64,000 nt of DNA from Roseibium hamelinense (GCF_007830545.1 NZ_VLLF01000004.1:186001-250000), one strand, 5' to 3'; positions 1 through 9,674 are shown, numbered from the stretch's first letter. The notes: generated by a model from the sequence alone, not told the origin. Numbers and translations are program-made.

Positions 1-1362
1 GTCGAGGTCAGCACGCAACTCCACGCTTGCGCCAATCAACCCAGCAACCACAGCTTTTTTTCGGCCGGTCCGCCGCTTGTCGGCGGTAGCCGCTTCTGCA
101 ATTGCCCGTACGGTCTCGTCGATTGGTGAAAACAGACTTGGTGCCTGCAACACCAGCACTGCGTCGACGGCGAGATCGGCAAGAAGCGCCGTTATAACAG
201 TCTTGAGGTTCTCGGCTGAAACGTCTTCCGAAAGCACAATTGGTGAGGCCGGGGTCGGAACTCCACCCTTGCGCATCACAGGGGCGAGACCTTCCACGGT
301 ATCCGGGCTTAAAGCAGCCAGTTTTCCGCCCATGTCTAAGAGCCTGTCAGTAGCGAGACTAGCGAGGCTGCGGCCGTTTGCGACCACTGCGAAATGTTCG
401 CTCTTGGAGATACGGACGCGGGACAGTGTCTCAACGGCTTCGAACATTTCATCGAAATCCGAAACCCGCATCATACCGGTCCGGCGAAAGACGGCTTCAT
501 AGACCGCATCGGGATCCGCCAGCCGGCCTGCATGTGTGCGGCCGGTGCCGGTTAGGTCACGGCTGCGTCCGGATCGGATCGCAATGACTGGCTTTCCACG
601 CGCCGCAGCCCGGGCCGCTGACAGGAATTTGCGTGGAGAGGAGACCCCTTCGATATGCATCAGGATGGCGCGGGTACGGTAGTCTTGTGCGAAATAATCG
701 ATCAGATCGCCAGTGTCCGCGTCCATGCGCGCACCGAGAGATGCTACAGCTGAAAAGCCGACGCGATGGGTTTCCGCCCAGGCAAGCGTTGCGTTCAAGA
801 CCGCGCTCGACCGGGCGATAAAGGCAACATCACCGGCGGAGGGTGCGCTTGCTGTGGTCAATATGTTCAGGCCAATGGCAGGGATTGCGAGCCCAAGACT
901 GCCTGGTCCGATCAACCGGAGGCTCTTGTCACGTGCCGCCTCGCGACATGCCTGCATTAGGTCTTCAGGCCAGTCTTCAAAACCTGGCGACCAAAGAAGG
1001 ACAGCGCGCGTGCCTGCGTTTGACAGCTGGGAAATTGTTTGAGGCATGTCGGCTGTCGGCCCGAGGCAAATGGCCAAGTCCGGAGGAGATGGGAGCGCAT
1101 CAATCGACTTAAAGGACGCAATGCCGTCCAGTTTTTTTCGCAAGCCGACGGCGTAAACCGAACGCTTTTCAATGTTGGATTGGAGGACCGCAACAAGTTT
1201 TTCAGTTGCGGAGGGGGCGTGCCGGGAGGGGCCGAGGAGAGTGATTGATTTGGGAGCGAAGAAGCCTTCCAGATTTCGAACAGTCACTGTGCCCTCGCTA
1301 TCTATCCATTCCGCAACTAGGCGGCAGTCAGACGTGCATGCCGGCCCTCCGTTGGCCGACAT
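1..1362 (-). CDS. NDP-forming acyl-CoA synthetase (Pat/AcdA-type), 5' part
   Basis: The reverse strand is open from an ATG at 1362 to the window edge (454 codons, no stop). A strong Shine-Dalgarno sequence GGGAGG lies just upstream of the ATG. The N-terminal ~165 residues look like the CoA-binding Rossmann domain, with the LIGPGSLGL motif. A succinyl-CoA-synthetase flavodoxin-like domain follows, with TGRTHAGRL and DPDAVYEAVFRRTG near residues 274-295. The His there (about residue 277) is at the position of the phosphorylated His in ADP-forming acetyl-CoA synthetases. These enzymes interconvert acyl-CoA and acid plus NTP. Many alphaproteobacterial members are also fused to an ATP-grasp domain and a GNAT lysine acetyltransferase. 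The 3' end is outside the window, so the fusion cannot be judged. A GTG at 1287 is an alternative start without a better ribosome site. Confidence 0.8.
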   Translation of the reverse strand, partial: MSANGGPACTSDCRLVAEWIDSEGTVTVRNLEGFFAPKSITLLGPSRHAPSATEKLVAVLQSNIEKRSVYAVGLRKKLDGIASFKSIDALPSPPDLAICLGPTADMPQTISQLSNAGTRAVLLWSPGFEDWPEDLMQACREAARDKSLRLIGPGSLGLAIPAIGLNILTTASAPSAGDVAFIARSSAVLNATLAWAETHRVGFSAVASLGARMDADTGDLIDYFAQDYRTRAILMHIEGVSSPRKFLSAARAAARGKPVIAIRSGRSRDLTGTGRTHAGRLADPDAVYEAVFRRTGMMRVSDFDEMFEAVETLSRVRISKSEHFAVVANGRSLASLATDRLLDMGGKLAALSPDTVEGLAPVMRKGGVPTPASPIVLSEDVSAENLKTVITALLADLAVDAVLVLQAPSLFSPIDETVRAIAEAATADKRRTGRKKAVVAGLIGASVELRADLD

Positions 1363-1394
1363 GCATCCTCCCAAGCAGGATGCAGCGCGGTGTT

Positions 1395-2225
1395 TTAGTG
1401 AGCCATCAAAACGGGAACTGTCATCGCCCCCAAAATTTCCCGGGTCGCGCCGCCAAACAAAAACTCGCGCATCCTGCTATGACCGTACCCGCCCATCACG
1501 ACAAGATCATTGCCGTTGTCAGACACATAGTTCAGCACAGTGTCAGCAACACCGGTCTGTGGGTTTGTAATCACGTCGATTGTTACATCCATGTTGTGCC
1601 GGGCCAGATAAGTCGCAATGTCTGCACCGGGCTGGCCGTGATGGGGGTCGCTCTTCTGGATGACGAGGACGGTCACCTTTTTGGCCTTTTCCAGCACTGG
1701 CAGCGCCGCATGAATGGCCCGTGTAGCCGTTGAGCTTCCGTCCCACCCGACAAGAACATGCTCCGGCTGGTAGGTTTTCACACCGATATAGGGCACCAGC
1801 AGAACAGGAACGCCACTCTCGAAAAGGACTGTTTCAATGAGGAGTTCGCGCATCGGCTCCGGAGTGTCCGGATTGGCCTGGCCGATTACGACAAGATCGG
1901 TTGGTCTGCAATGCTGCATGACGCCCTCAAGAGGGCCGCCAGTCAGGACCTCGGCAATGCGGCTTTCAATCTTCGTACCCGACAGCCGGGCAAGTTCATC
2001 GAACTGTTTCTGAGCCTCTTTGGCTGCCCCCATTGCCTGTTCGTGGGCTGCTTCAAGGTAATCCACCGGCATCGGCGCCGCCGCAAAAGCTGGCACAACG
2101 GGTTCAAACGCGATCGCCAGACCGGTGACATGGGCATCGAATTGTCTGCCGAGCTCCAGCGCATATTTCGCGCCTGCCTGAGAGCCGGCCAGATCTACAA
2201 TTGTCAAAATATCCTTGAATGGCAT
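1395..2225 (-). CDS. Universal stress protein, tandem UspA domains
   Basis: This 276-residue protein is twice the length of a single UspA domain, consistent with two tandem copies. The first begins MPFKDILTIVDLAG. The second ends in the nucleotide-binding signature GGYGHSRMREFLFGGATRE, followed by the conserved VPVLMAH tail. The start at 2225 is chosen over an upstream ATG because AGGAGG sits seven bases before it and homology begins with MPFKDIL. USP proteins bind ATP or AMP in the cytoplasm and act in stress resistance; the partner here is unknown. The gene lies 32 bases downstream of the acyl-CoA synthetase start on the same strand, so the two may be co-transcribed. A USP regulates the TeaABC TRAP transporter in other bacteria, but here an acyl-CoA dehydrogenase gene separates it from the TRAP genes. 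Confidence 0.88.
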   Translation of the reverse strand: MPFKDILTIVDLAGSQAGAKYALELGRQFDAHVTGLAIAFEPVVPAFAAAPMPVDYLEAAHEQAMGAAKEAQKQFDELARLSGTKIESRIAEVLTGGPLEGVMQHCRPTDLVVIGQANPDTPEPMRELLIETVLFESGVPVLLVPYIGVKTYQPEHVLVGWDGSSTATRAIHAALPVLEKAKKVTVLVIQKSDPHHGQPGADIATYLARHNMDVTIDVITNPQTGVADTVLNYVSDNGNDLVVMGGYGHSRMREFLFGGATREILGAMTVPVLMAH

Positions 2226-2388
2226 AGCCTTACCTCCTGTCAGAGCCAAAAATCTGGCCCGCGATTTCCGCCCGCGCTTGAAACCTATGCCCGGTGTGCA
2301 GTGTTGGCTTTGACCGTAGTCAATCTGACATTGCTGCGGAAGCACAATGTGAAAACTCCCGATCCTGGCGCTGAGCGGGTGAGGGAGG

Positions 2389-3543
2389 TCAGAGCGCTTT
2401 CAGGGTCTCCCGAGCGATGATCAGCCTCTGGATCTCGGAGGTACCTTCATAAATTGTCGTGATCCGCGCATCACGGGCGTACCGCTCAAGCGGATAATCC
2501 TTTATGTAACCGGCTCCGCCGTGCAGCTGAAGGGCGGTGTAGGTCGCCTTCTGGGCGGCTTCGGATGCGAATAGTTTAGCCATTGAGGCTTCTTTGGAAA
2601 ACGGTTTGCCTGCGTCCTTAAGTGCTGCGGCTTGAAGAATGAGCAGACGGGCTGCCTCCAGCTCGGTCTCCCGGTCGGCAATCATCCACTGGATACCTTG
2701 CATGTCGGCAAGCGGGCGCCCAAACTGTTCGCGTTCTTTAATGTAGGTCTTGGCGGTGTGCATTGCTTTGCGAGCAATGCCGAGGGCAAGCGATGCGACG
2801 CCGATTCGGCCGCCGGACAACTCGCCGACAGCAACACGAAAGCCGTCATTTTCGGCGCCCATCATCGCTGTTGCGGGGACGCGGCAACCGTCGAAGACAA
2901 CTTCGTTTGTTGCCGAGCCGGTTTGCCCCATTTTCTTTTCTGCCTTGCCGATGATCAAACCGGGTGTGCCTGCCTCCACCAAAAAGCAAGAGATGCCTTT
3001 ACCTTTCGGCGCGTCCGGATCGGTAACCGCCCAAACCACGAAAACACCGGCATATTCCGCGGATGAAATATAGAGCTTTGTGCCGTTCAGAACGTAGTGA
3101 TTGCCGTCCTTGACTGCTCGGGTTTTCATCGCAGATGGATCGGATCCGGCGCTTGCTTCTGTAAGGCAAAATGCGCCAGCCGGGTATGTCCCATCGGTTA
3201 ACTTTGGCAAATAGTAGGCTTTCTGATCTTTAGAGCCGACGGCCTGTATCACCTCACCAACCATATTTGTTACGGAGACTGTCACTGTTGTGGCAGCGCA
3301 TCCGCCGGAAAGGGCTTCGATCGCGAGAGCGAAGCTCACCGTGCCCGCTTCCGTTCCCCCATAGTCAGCAGAAACGTTCAGACCCATGAAGCCATTTTCT
3401 GCAAGTGTCTTGAGATTCTTGAGCATCACTTCCCGTCCGCCGCCCTGGTCCAGGGCATCGGCATTCGGTTCCAGCAAATCAGCAGACAGACGCAGTGCCG
3501 TGTCGGCAATGAGTTGATGTTCCCCTGTTGGAAAGAAATCCAT
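2389..3543 (-). CDS. Acyl-CoA dehydrogenase
   Basis: A 384-residue FAD flavoprotein that oxidises acyl-CoA to 2-enoyl-CoA and passes electrons to ETF. The signature CLTEASAGSD and the following YVLNGTKLYIS (middle domain, about residues 120-160) are present. The C-terminal IYEGTSEIQRLIIARE carries the Glu used as catalytic base in short/branched-chain family members. Length matches the family (about 380). I prefer the ATG at 3543 (MDFFPTGEHQ, with AGGA seven bases upstream) because the family starts this way. An ATG at 3582, preceded by GAGGGG, would add 13 residues. It is divergent from the TRAP transporter genes. Chain-length specificity cannot be read from sequence alone. Confidence 0.9.
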   Translation of the reverse strand: MDFFPTGEHQLIADTALRLSADLLEPNADALDQGGGREVMLKNLKTLAENGFMGLNVSADYGGTEAGTVSFALAIEALSGGCAATTVTVSVTNMVGEVIQAVGSKDQKAYYLPKLTDGTYPAGAFCLTEASAGSDPSAMKTRAVKDGNHYVLNGTKLYISSAEYAGVFVVWAVTDPDAPKGKGISCFLVEAGTPGLIIGKAEKKMGQTGSATNEVVFDGCRVPATAMMGAENDGFRVAVGELSGGRIGVASLALGIARKAMHTAKTYIKEREQFGRPLADMQGIQWMIADRETELEAARLLILQAAALKDAGKPFSKEASMAKLFASEAAQKATYTALQLHGGAGYIKDYPLERYARDARITTIYEGTSEIQRLIIARETLKAL

Positions 3544-3888
3544 ATTTTGATCCTGATACTCTGGCGGAGACGAATGGGACATTCAGTCCCCTCAATTCCC
3601 ACGTACATTACAAAAAAAATCCGGAATACAAGTTTTTATCAGCATTCAAGTGTCTTTCTGGAGGTGACATTGTCCCGGTATGCCCGGTTTTTGAGAAATT
3701 TGTTTCTAAGCTCTGCGGTACAAAACCTGCACGGATTTCGGGCAATCGCGTCAGAATCTAACAAATAGTGTTGCATCAACGGGTTGGACCGCGGCATGTT
3801 CGGATCTGGTCACTCAGCGTTTTTGCGTATGTCCCGAGCGGACCGTGAAAGCGTAGAACCACAAGACAGAAGATCTGGGAGGATCGAA
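3544..3888. other. Intergenic region between divergent genes
   Basis: About 345 bases between the acyl-CoA dehydrogenase and the TRAP operon. It must contain promoters for both directions. It is AT-rich in its first half, but I see no convincing palindrome, conserved operator or ORF. Short ORFs here have no ribosome site and read as noise. Confidence 0.5.
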
Positions 3889-4902
3889 ATGTTTACTTTT
3901 AAATCCGCAACCGCAGCATCGGCAGCCGTGCTTGGTCTAACGTTTGCCTGCCCTGCCTTTGCTGCTGACGTCACCTGGAACGTCTCGCTATGGGGTAAGC
4001 AGCGTGCTTTCACCGAGCATGTTGAAAAGCTGGCGGAAGAGGTTTCAGCGCGCACAGACGGTGCTTTCGAAATCAAGCTGAATTATGGTGAAGCCCTTTC
4101 CAAGTCCCGTGAAAATCTTGACGGCATTTCTTTTGGTGCTTTTGAGATGGCTCAGTTCTGCGCGTCGTACCATGCCGACAAAAATCCATCCCTTACGGTT
4201 CTTGAGCTTCCGTTCCTCGGCGTTTCCGACCTTGAGACAGAAGTAAAGGTGTCGATGGCGCTCTACGATCATCCGGCAGTGCAAAAAGATCTGGCACGCT
4301 GGAATGCCAAGCTGTTGATGCCGTCGCCAATGCCGCAGTACAATTTCGCAGGCAAGGGCGATGTGCCGACATCGATTTCCGATTTTGACGGCATGCGCGT
4401 TCGCGCGCTGGGCGGCTTGGGTCAAATGATGGAAGCCGTTGGTGCTGTGCCGACATCGGTGACCGCATCTGAAACCTATCAGGCGATCGACTCGGGCACT
4501 GTTCAAGCCGCAGGCTTTGCTCCGCATGCGCATATGGCATTCAATACGATTGAAGCCGCCAACTGGTGGACGGCCAATCTCAATCCGGGCACAGTTCATT
4601 GCCCGGTCGTTGTAAACATGGACGCCTATGCAGCTCTGTCGGACGAGAACAAAGCTGCTCTCGATGCGTCGGTGCAACCGGCTTTGGACCACTATCTGGC
4701 CAACTACAACGCGCTCTACGACAAGTGGTGGCCGGCTTTGGAAGAAAATGGCATCACACAGGTTGAATTCTCGGAAGAAGAGCTCGCCTCTTTCCGGGAA
4801 AAGGCGGGCCCGATCTGGGAAGCTTGGCTGGAGGAGCAGTCTGGTGCCGGCCTTCCGGCGCAAGAGCTTCTTGATCTGGTGAATTCGACTATCAACGGCT
4901 GA
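3889..4902 (+). CDS. dctP: TRAP transporter solute-binding protein (DctP family)
   Basis: The 337-residue protein starts at an ATG preceded by GGGAGGATCGAA. It has a clear Sec signal peptide of about 25 residues ending CPAFA, with the mature protein beginning ADVTWN. It is periplasmic and delivers an organic acid or similar substrate to the DctQM membrane subunits. The features fit DctP: an alpha/beta binding fold, MPQYNFAGKGDV in the middle, and the conserved FDGMRVRALGGLG region where the substrate-carboxylate Arg normally lies (about residue 170). The substrate is unknown. A longer ORF beginning at 3784 would bury the signal peptide and is rejected. The gene heads dctPQM and is separated from dctQ by a stem-loop. 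Confidence 0.92.
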   Translation: MFTFKSATAASAAVLGLTFACPAFAADVTWNVSLWGKQRAFTEHVEKLAEEVSARTDGAFEIKLNYGEALSKSRENLDGISFGAFEMAQFCASYHADKNPSLTVLELPFLGVSDLETEVKVSMALYDHPAVQKDLARWNAKLLMPSPMPQYNFAGKGDVPTSISDFDGMRVRALGGLGQMMEAVGAVPTSVTASETYQAIDSGTVQAAGFAPHAHMAFNTIEAANWWTANLNPGTVHCPVVVNMDAYAALSDENKAALDASVQPALDHYLANYNALYDKWWPALEENGITQVEFSEEELASFREKAGPIWEAWLEEQSGAGLPAQELLDLVNSTING

Positions 4903-4930
4903 TTTAGAGCCTGCTTGAACACTTTTTGCC

Positions 4931-4953
4931 CCCCGGCGTGCGTCACGCCGGGG
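4931..4953 (+). other. Intercistronic stem-loop between dctP and dctQ
   Basis: CCCCGGCGTG and CACGCCGGGG form a perfect 10-bp GC-rich stem with a CGT loop. There is no downstream T-run, so it is more likely an mRNA-stabilising or attenuating element than a simple terminator. Such a hairpin after the binding-protein gene would favour more DctP than DctQM. Confidence 0.7.
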
Positions 4954-4978
4954 TGGTTTCATTCGGGGCTGTAAAACA

Positions 4979-5623
4979 ATGATTGCAACTGGTAGCAAGG
5001 GCGCACCGGATCCGGACCGTCCTGAGACCTACATCAAATTCAGCGGTGCGCTGGGCCATGTCGAAAACGCTTTTAACATGATGGCCGCTGTTTCCATCCT
5101 CGCATTGATGCTGCTGGCAGTGGTGCAAATCCTCGGACGTCTGTTTTTCAACACACCGATTCCCGGTTTCATAGATATCACCGAGCAGGTCATGGCAATT
5201 TTTGCGTTCGCCGGCGTTGCTTATTGCCAGCGTGTCGGTGGCCATATCCGGATGGAAATCGTGATCGGCGCGCTAAAAGGTCGGGTGTTTTGGCTATCCG
5301 AAATGATTGGCGTCATTATTATTGCGTCGGTTGTCGCTCTGCTTGTTTGGGGGTCTTGGTATCACTTTCAAAGATCCTGGACCTTTGGAGACAGCACTAT
5401 GGATATCGGGCTGCCAACTTGGCCGTCCAAGCTGATTGTTCCCGTTGCGCTCAGTCTTTTATTGATGCGTTTGTTGCTACAGATCTACGGCTATGCGCGC
5501 CTGGTTGCAAACCCCGATCGTGAGCCGGTCGATGTGCCCGTGGTTCAAGACGCCAGCGAGCACGCCCAACATGAAATCGAAGAAACAATGGGTTCTGACA
5601 CAAACGCGGGAGGCAGAAAATGA
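4979..5623 (+). CDS. dctQ: TRAP transporter small membrane subunit
   Basis: A 214-residue inner-membrane protein with four predicted hydrophobic segments, the first around AAVSILALMLLAVVQILG. The DctQ hallmark of an intramembrane acidic region in FINTPIPGFIDITEQ-like sequence is present (FFNTPIPGFIDITEQVMA). DctQ pairs with the large DctM subunit in Na+-driven uptake. The tail of about 40 hydrophilic residues is longer than in minimal DctQ proteins. The stop codon overlaps the dctM start (ATGA), so the two are translationally coupled. Confidence 0.9.
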   Translation: MIATGSKGAPDPDRPETYIKFSGALGHVENAFNMMAAVSILALMLLAVVQILGRLFFNTPIPGFIDITEQVMAIFAFAGVAYCQRVGGHIRMEIVIGALKGRVFWLSEMIGVIIIASVVALLVWGSWYHFQRSWTFGDSTMDIGLPTWPSKLIVPVALSLLLMRLLLQIYGYARLVANPDREPVDVPVVQDASEHAQHEIEETMGSDTNAGGRK

Positions 5624-6990
5624 CCCCGTTTGATGTTGGTTTGATGATGACGGGCGTTTTGCTCGTGCTTGTCGTGATCGGAGTGCGCGTCGCGTTTGCC
5701 GCAGCTTTTACCGGTATGGTTGGATTGATCCTCCATTTTTCCCTGATGCAGGGATTTGAACGGGGTTTTTTCACCGCCATCAAAATGGCTGGAACAATCC
5801 CGCACTCTAAATCGGTCACCTATGCGCTCTCGGTGCTGCCGACATTCATTCTGATTGGGTTTCTGGCTTTCTATGCCGGGTTTACCAAGCAGCTTTTTGA
5901 AGCGGCGAAGCGCTGGCTCGGCTGGCTGCCCGGTGGAATGGCGGTCGGAACAGTGTTTTCAACCGCTGGCTTTGCCGCTGTGTCGGGCGCTTCGGTTGCG
6001 ACGGCAGCAGTGTTTGCCCGGGTTGCGATTCCCGAAATGCTGGAGGCCGGTTATTCAAAACGCCTGTCTGCAGCGGTCGTCGCCGCTGGCGGCACCTTGG
6101 CATCGCTCATCCCGCCTTCAGCAATTCTTGTGATTTACGCAATCCTGGTCGAGCAGTCTGTTGGCAAACTGCTGATCGCAGGCTTTTTGCCCGGCGTTTT
6201 CTCGGCGTTGGTTTATGTTGGGATCATCGTGGCGATTTCCGTCTGGCGCGGCGACGCGCCGCCGACCCGCAAATACACCTGGGGCGAACGGATTGCCTCG
6301 GTTCCCGGAACCCTGCCAATCATCGCCGTTGTCGGCATTATTTTCTGTTCGTTCTTCTTCGGGCTGGCGACACCCACCGAAGCTGGGTCGCTTGGCGCTT
6401 TTGTGGTGCTGTGTGTCGCGCTGATCAATGGCATGAAGTTTAAGCAGCTGGGACAAGCGCTCCATGAGACTGCGAAACTGACCGTAATGATCTTTACGCT
6501 GATCTGGGGCGTGTTGGTCTATGTCCGGTTCCTCGGTTTTGCCGGTCTGCCGGAGGCGTTTGAACAGTTCATTGTCAGCCTTGAAATGTCACCCTGGTTG
6601 ATCCTGATTGTCATCCTGCTTGCCTATGCTGTGCTTGGCATGTTTATGGATGCGATCGGTATGCTGATCCTCACACTGCCAGTGGTCTATCCCGCGGTGA
6701 TGGCGCTAAATGGCGGCGAAACGGTTTCGGCTGCTGACAGTGCGTTCGGCATGTCGGGTGAGGCTTGCGCGATCTGGTTCGGCATTCTGGTGGTTAAAAT
6801 GGCCGAGCTGTGCCTGATCACACCGCCGATCGGTCTCAATTGCTTTGTCGTGAGTGGTGTGCGTCCCGACATTCCGGTGCAGGAAGTGTTCCGCGGCTGT
6901 ATCCCGTTCTTTATTGCGGACGTTCTGACGATTGCGGGCTTGCTGGCTTTCCCGTCAATCATCACTTTCCTTCCAGAGCTTATGGGATAG
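5620..6990 (+). CDS. dctM: TRAP transporter large permease subunit
   Basis: A 456-residue polytopic membrane protein with about 12 hydrophobic segments. It carries conserved TRAP permease motifs, including ASLIPPSAILVIYAIL (about residues 158-175), ATPTEAGSLGAF (about 250) and a C-terminal LITPPIGLNCFVV. This is the ion-coupled translocation subunit. It overlaps dctQ by four bases and is the last gene of the operon. An imperfect hairpin followed by a T-run lies directly downstream. Confidence 0.93.
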   Translation: MTPFDVGLMMTGVLLVLVVIGVRVAFAAAFTGMVGLILHFSLMQGFERGFFTAIKMAGTIPHSKSVTYALSVLPTFILIGFLAFYAGFTKQLFEAAKRWLGWLPGGMAVGTVFSTAGFAAVSGASVATAAVFARVAIPEMLEAGYSKRLSAAVVAAGGTLASLIPPSAILVIYAILVEQSVGKLLIAGFLPGVFSALVYVGIIVAISVWRGDAPPTRKYTWGERIASVPGTLPIIAVVGIIFCSFFFGLATPTEAGSLGAFVVLCVALINGMKFKQLGQALHETAKLTVMIFTLIWGVLVYVRFLGFAGLPEAFEQFIVSLEMSPWLILIVILLAYAVLGMFMDAIGMLILTLPVVYPAVMALNGGETVSAADSAFGMSGEACAIWFGILVVKMAELCLITPPIGLNCFVVSGVRPDIPVQEVFRGCIPFFIADVLTIAGLLAFPSIITFLPELMG

Positions 6991-6998
6991 CTAACAAG

Positions 6999-7030
6999 AA
7001 AAGGCCCTGCAGAAACAGCGGAGCCTTTTT
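6999..7030 (+). terminator. Probable terminator after dctM
   Basis: AAAAGGC and GCCTTTTT arms enclose a smaller CTG/CAG stem, giving an interrupted hairpin followed by a T-run. It sits between the convergent dctM and xseA genes and has A and T runs on both sides, so it may work in both directions. Confidence 0.6.
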
Positions 7031-7057
7031 CGGTCTGTGACGCGCCTGAAGGGGATT

Positions 7058-8626
7058 TCAGAAAAGTGAACCTTGGCCTTCCGGTTTGGATGGCTGTGAG
7101 GTGGCTTTTTTCGTTTTCGATTTCGGATGAGATTTTCCCGGAGGGATGCCGGCTGCAACGGCTCCGAATGATCCATCCGAAACCTCAATCGACAACGCCA
7201 TGCCGGACGAAACGTCTTCGGTTGACTGGATCGGTTGCCCCTTGTCATCCCGCACCACGGCATAGCCCCGCGCGAGCACATCCTTGTAGGAGAGCGATTG
7301 TAATAGGCCGCCGACGGCTTGCAGACGATCCCTTTCGCGGGAGATCCGACCGTCAAGGGCCCGGACCAGTCGGTCGGACAGGCCGCCCAGACGCTCCGTG
7401 TTGACCAACATCTGCTGGGACAGGCGCGACGGTGTCAGCCGCGCGGCAACAGCGTCGAGACCCTGGCGTTTTTGGCTGATTGTTGTGCGCAGCGCGCGGT
7501 TTTGGCGATCCGCCTCCTGAAGAAGCCTTTCCTTGGCCTGCCTGGTCATTCGTGTCAGCAGATATGGCGCATGCCGGGCTGCCGCATTTTGATAGGCCGT
7601 GCGGTGGTGCCTTGTGTTGACAATCAAACCGCGCTCGAGCCCGTTGGCCGCCGTGTCAAACCGTTGTTGCGGCAGCGCCAGAAGATCCCGCAAGGCGGGC
7701 AGGGCTGCACCTGCTGCGCGCAATTCCGTCCGCCGGTTGGACACCAGTCGATTGAGACCGGACAACAGCCTTCGGGACAGATCGTCTGTCATACCCATCA
7801 AATCGGCCTTGACCGGCACCGCGATTTCGGCCGCCCCAGTAGGCGTCGGTGCGCGGACATCGGCAGCAAGGTCAATCAAAGTCCAGTCCGTTTCGTGGCC
7901 GACGGCTGAAATCAAAGGAATATCGCTGTCGGCGGCAGCACGCACCACCGCTTCTTCATTGAACCCCCAAAGGTCTTCGATGCTGCCGCCGCCGCGGGCC
8001 ACGATCAGCAAATCCGGGCGCGCGATTGGGCCGTCTTGCGGCAATGCGTTGAAGCCGCGGATCCCGTTGGCGACCTCGGCGCCGGAGGTTTCCCCTTGAA
8101 CGCGAACCGGCCAAACCAGCATATGGAGTGGAAACCGGTCCGAGATCCGATGCAGAATATCGCGGATGACTGCCCCAGTCGGTGAGGTGACAACGCCGAT
8201 CACGCGGGGCAGGCCGGGAAGGCTTTTTTTCCGCCCCGAAGCAAAAAGGCCTTCAGCGGTCAGCTTCTTCTTGCGCTCCTCCAGAAGCGCCATCAGCGCG
8301 CCGGCACCAGCCGGCTCCAGCGCGTCAATCACCATCTGGTATTTGGATTGCCCTGGAAATGTGGTGATCTTACCAGTTGCGATGACCTCAAGACCCTGTT
8401 CGGGCTGGATCTTCAGCTTGGATGCAACACCGCGCCAGATGACACCGGATAGCACCGCGCGGTCGTCTTTTAGGTCCAAATATATATGTCCGGACCCGGG
8501 CCGGGAAATCCGACCGAGTTCGCCGCGGACGCGCACATATCCGAATGTGTCTTCCATAGTTTTCTTGATGGAAAACGAGATCTCGGAGACCGAGAATTCG
8601 GCGACGTTCGACTTAGCTTCGGACAC
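7058..8626 (-). CDS. xseA: Exodeoxyribonuclease VII large subunit
   Basis: A 522-residue protein. It has an N-terminal OB-fold nucleic-acid-binding domain (about residues 8-105), then the XseA catalytic domain with GVVTSPTGAVIRDI, LIVARGGGSIEDLWGFNE and AVGHETDWTLIDL. A long helical region follows. It degrades single-stranded DNA together with XseB, which is not in this window. The start is a GTG at 8626 with GAAGGG upstream. The basic, Lys/Ser-rich C-terminal tail of about 45 residues is an extension over enterobacterial XseA. It is divergent from rsmE. Confidence 0.95.
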   Translation of the reverse strand: MSEAKSNVAEFSVSEISFSIKKTMEDTFGYVRVRGELGRISRPGSGHIYLDLKDDRAVLSGVIWRGVASKLKIQPEQGLEVIATGKITTFPGQSKYQMVIDALEPAGAGALMALLEERKKKLTAEGLFASGRKKSLPGLPRVIGVVTSPTGAVIRDILHRISDRFPLHMLVWPVRVQGETSGAEVANGIRGFNALPQDGPIARPDLLIVARGGGSIEDLWGFNEEAVVRAAADSDIPLISAVGHETDWTLIDLAADVRAPTPTGAAEIAVPVKADLMGMTDDLSRRLLSGLNRLVSNRRTELRAAGAALPALRDLLALPQQRFDTAANGLERGLIVNTRHHRTAYQNAAARHAPYLLTRMTRQAKERLLQEADRQNRALRTTISQKRQGLDAVAARLTPSRLSQQMLVNTERLGGLSDRLVRALDGRISRERDRLQAVGGLLQSLSYKDVLARGYAVVRDDKGQPIQSTEDVSSGMALSIEVSDGSFGAVAAGIPPGKSHPKSKTKKATSQPSKPEGQGSLF

Positions 8627-8799
8627 GGATGATTCCCTTCAATTTCAAACGGAAGGTGCCGCCGCAGGGGCAGCTGGTCAAGCGGTCAGTGTGCCGCTAG
8701 CACCCTTAAGCGATGCAGGACGCGGAAGTTGGCATTTGGCCAAAGCAATTTTAAAAAGGGGCGTTGAAACCGCGCGGCGCAATATGCATTTTGCCGGTC

Positions 8800-9561
8800 A
8801 TGGCTAAATATGAATTCAAATTGCAAAGACTGTTTCTGCGTCATGTCCTGGCCGCAGATGCCCGGGTCGAGGCGGATCGCAGCCAAGCAAACTATTTGTT
8901 GAACGTCTTGCGATTGAAGACCGGGGACCGTGTCCTTGTTTTCAATGGCGAAGACGGGGAGTGGCTCGCCGCGATTGAGGCGACCGGCCGAAAGGCCTGC
9001 ACTATGATACTGGAACGCCAGACTCGCCCGCAAACCGCAAAAAATGACCTTCACTATCTCTTCGCGCCGCTCAAACAGGCGCGGCAGGACTATATGGTCC
9101 AAAAAGCTGTGGAGATGGGAGCTGGCACCATCGCACCGGTGATGACGCAGCATACACAGATTTCGAGAGTCAATCTTGAGCGCATGGAAGCAAATGTGAT
9201 CGAGGCTGCCGAGCAGTGCGGTGTGCTGTCTGTGCCTGATGTGACCCGGATGAAGAACCTGAAGGACGTGATCGGTGCGTGGGCGGCCGATCATCCAGGT
9301 CGGCGCTTGTTGTTTTGCGATGAGGGGGAGGAGACACACAATCCATTGCCTGCGCTGGCGTCATTGGCAGAGCAGGACGTGAGACCTCTCGCTCTTTTGA
9401 TCGGTCCGGAAGGAGGCTTTTCCGAAGAAGAAAGGTCTTTGCTGCGGTCCCAGGCCTTTGTCGTACCTATCCCGCTTGGGCCTAGAATTTTGCGGGCTGA
9501 TACGGCGGCTGTCGCGGCTTTGGCCATCATCCAAACCACGTTGGGCGATTGGACGCGTTGA
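8800..9561 (+). CDS. rsmE: 16S rRNA (uracil-1498-N3) methyltransferase
   Basis: A 253-residue SPOUT-class enzyme that methylates U1498 of 16S rRNA with S-adenosylmethionine. The knot motifs are clear: [13 protein letters not shown]-like sequence ([12 protein letters not shown]) and [16 protein letters not shown] near the C-terminus. The N-terminal PUA-like domain contains [20 protein letters not shown] chose the ATG at 8800 ([13 protein letters not shown]) because homology begins there. No good Shine-Dalgarno is visible, and an ATG at 8764 would add 12 unlikely residues. A gshA gene follows 113 bases downstream, a neighbourhood common in alphaproteobacteria. Confidence 0.93.
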   Translation: MAKYEFKLQRLFLRHVLAADARVEADRSQANYLLNVLRLKTGDRVLVFNGEDGEWLAAIEATGRKACTMILERQTRPQTAKNDLHYLFAPLKQARQDYMVQKAVEMGAGTIAPVMTQHTQISRVNLERMEANVIEAAEQCGVLSVPDVTRMKNLKDVIGAWAADHPGRRLLFCDEGEETHNPLPALASLAEQDVRPLALLIGPEGGFSEEERSLLRSQAFVVPIPLGPRILRADTAAVAALAIIQTTLGDWTR

Positions 9562-9674
9562 GCACATCGGCAGGCGGAACGTTGCTTGCTTTTTGGACCG
9601 TTCGGGCCTAAATGCAGCCGACGTTCCTATCCGTATGGTTTGGACGCTTCGAAAGAGCTTGAGGGAAGGTTTGC

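Noticed and set aside
1395-2225. TeaD-like TRAP regulator role for the universal stress protein
   Set aside because: A dehydrogenase gene and opposite transcription separate it from the TRAP genes; there is no direct support.
4045-4998. 317-codon ORF antisense to dctP
   Set aside because: The sense strand encodes a DctP protein with signal peptide; the antisense translation is rich in Arg and Cys and has no family features.
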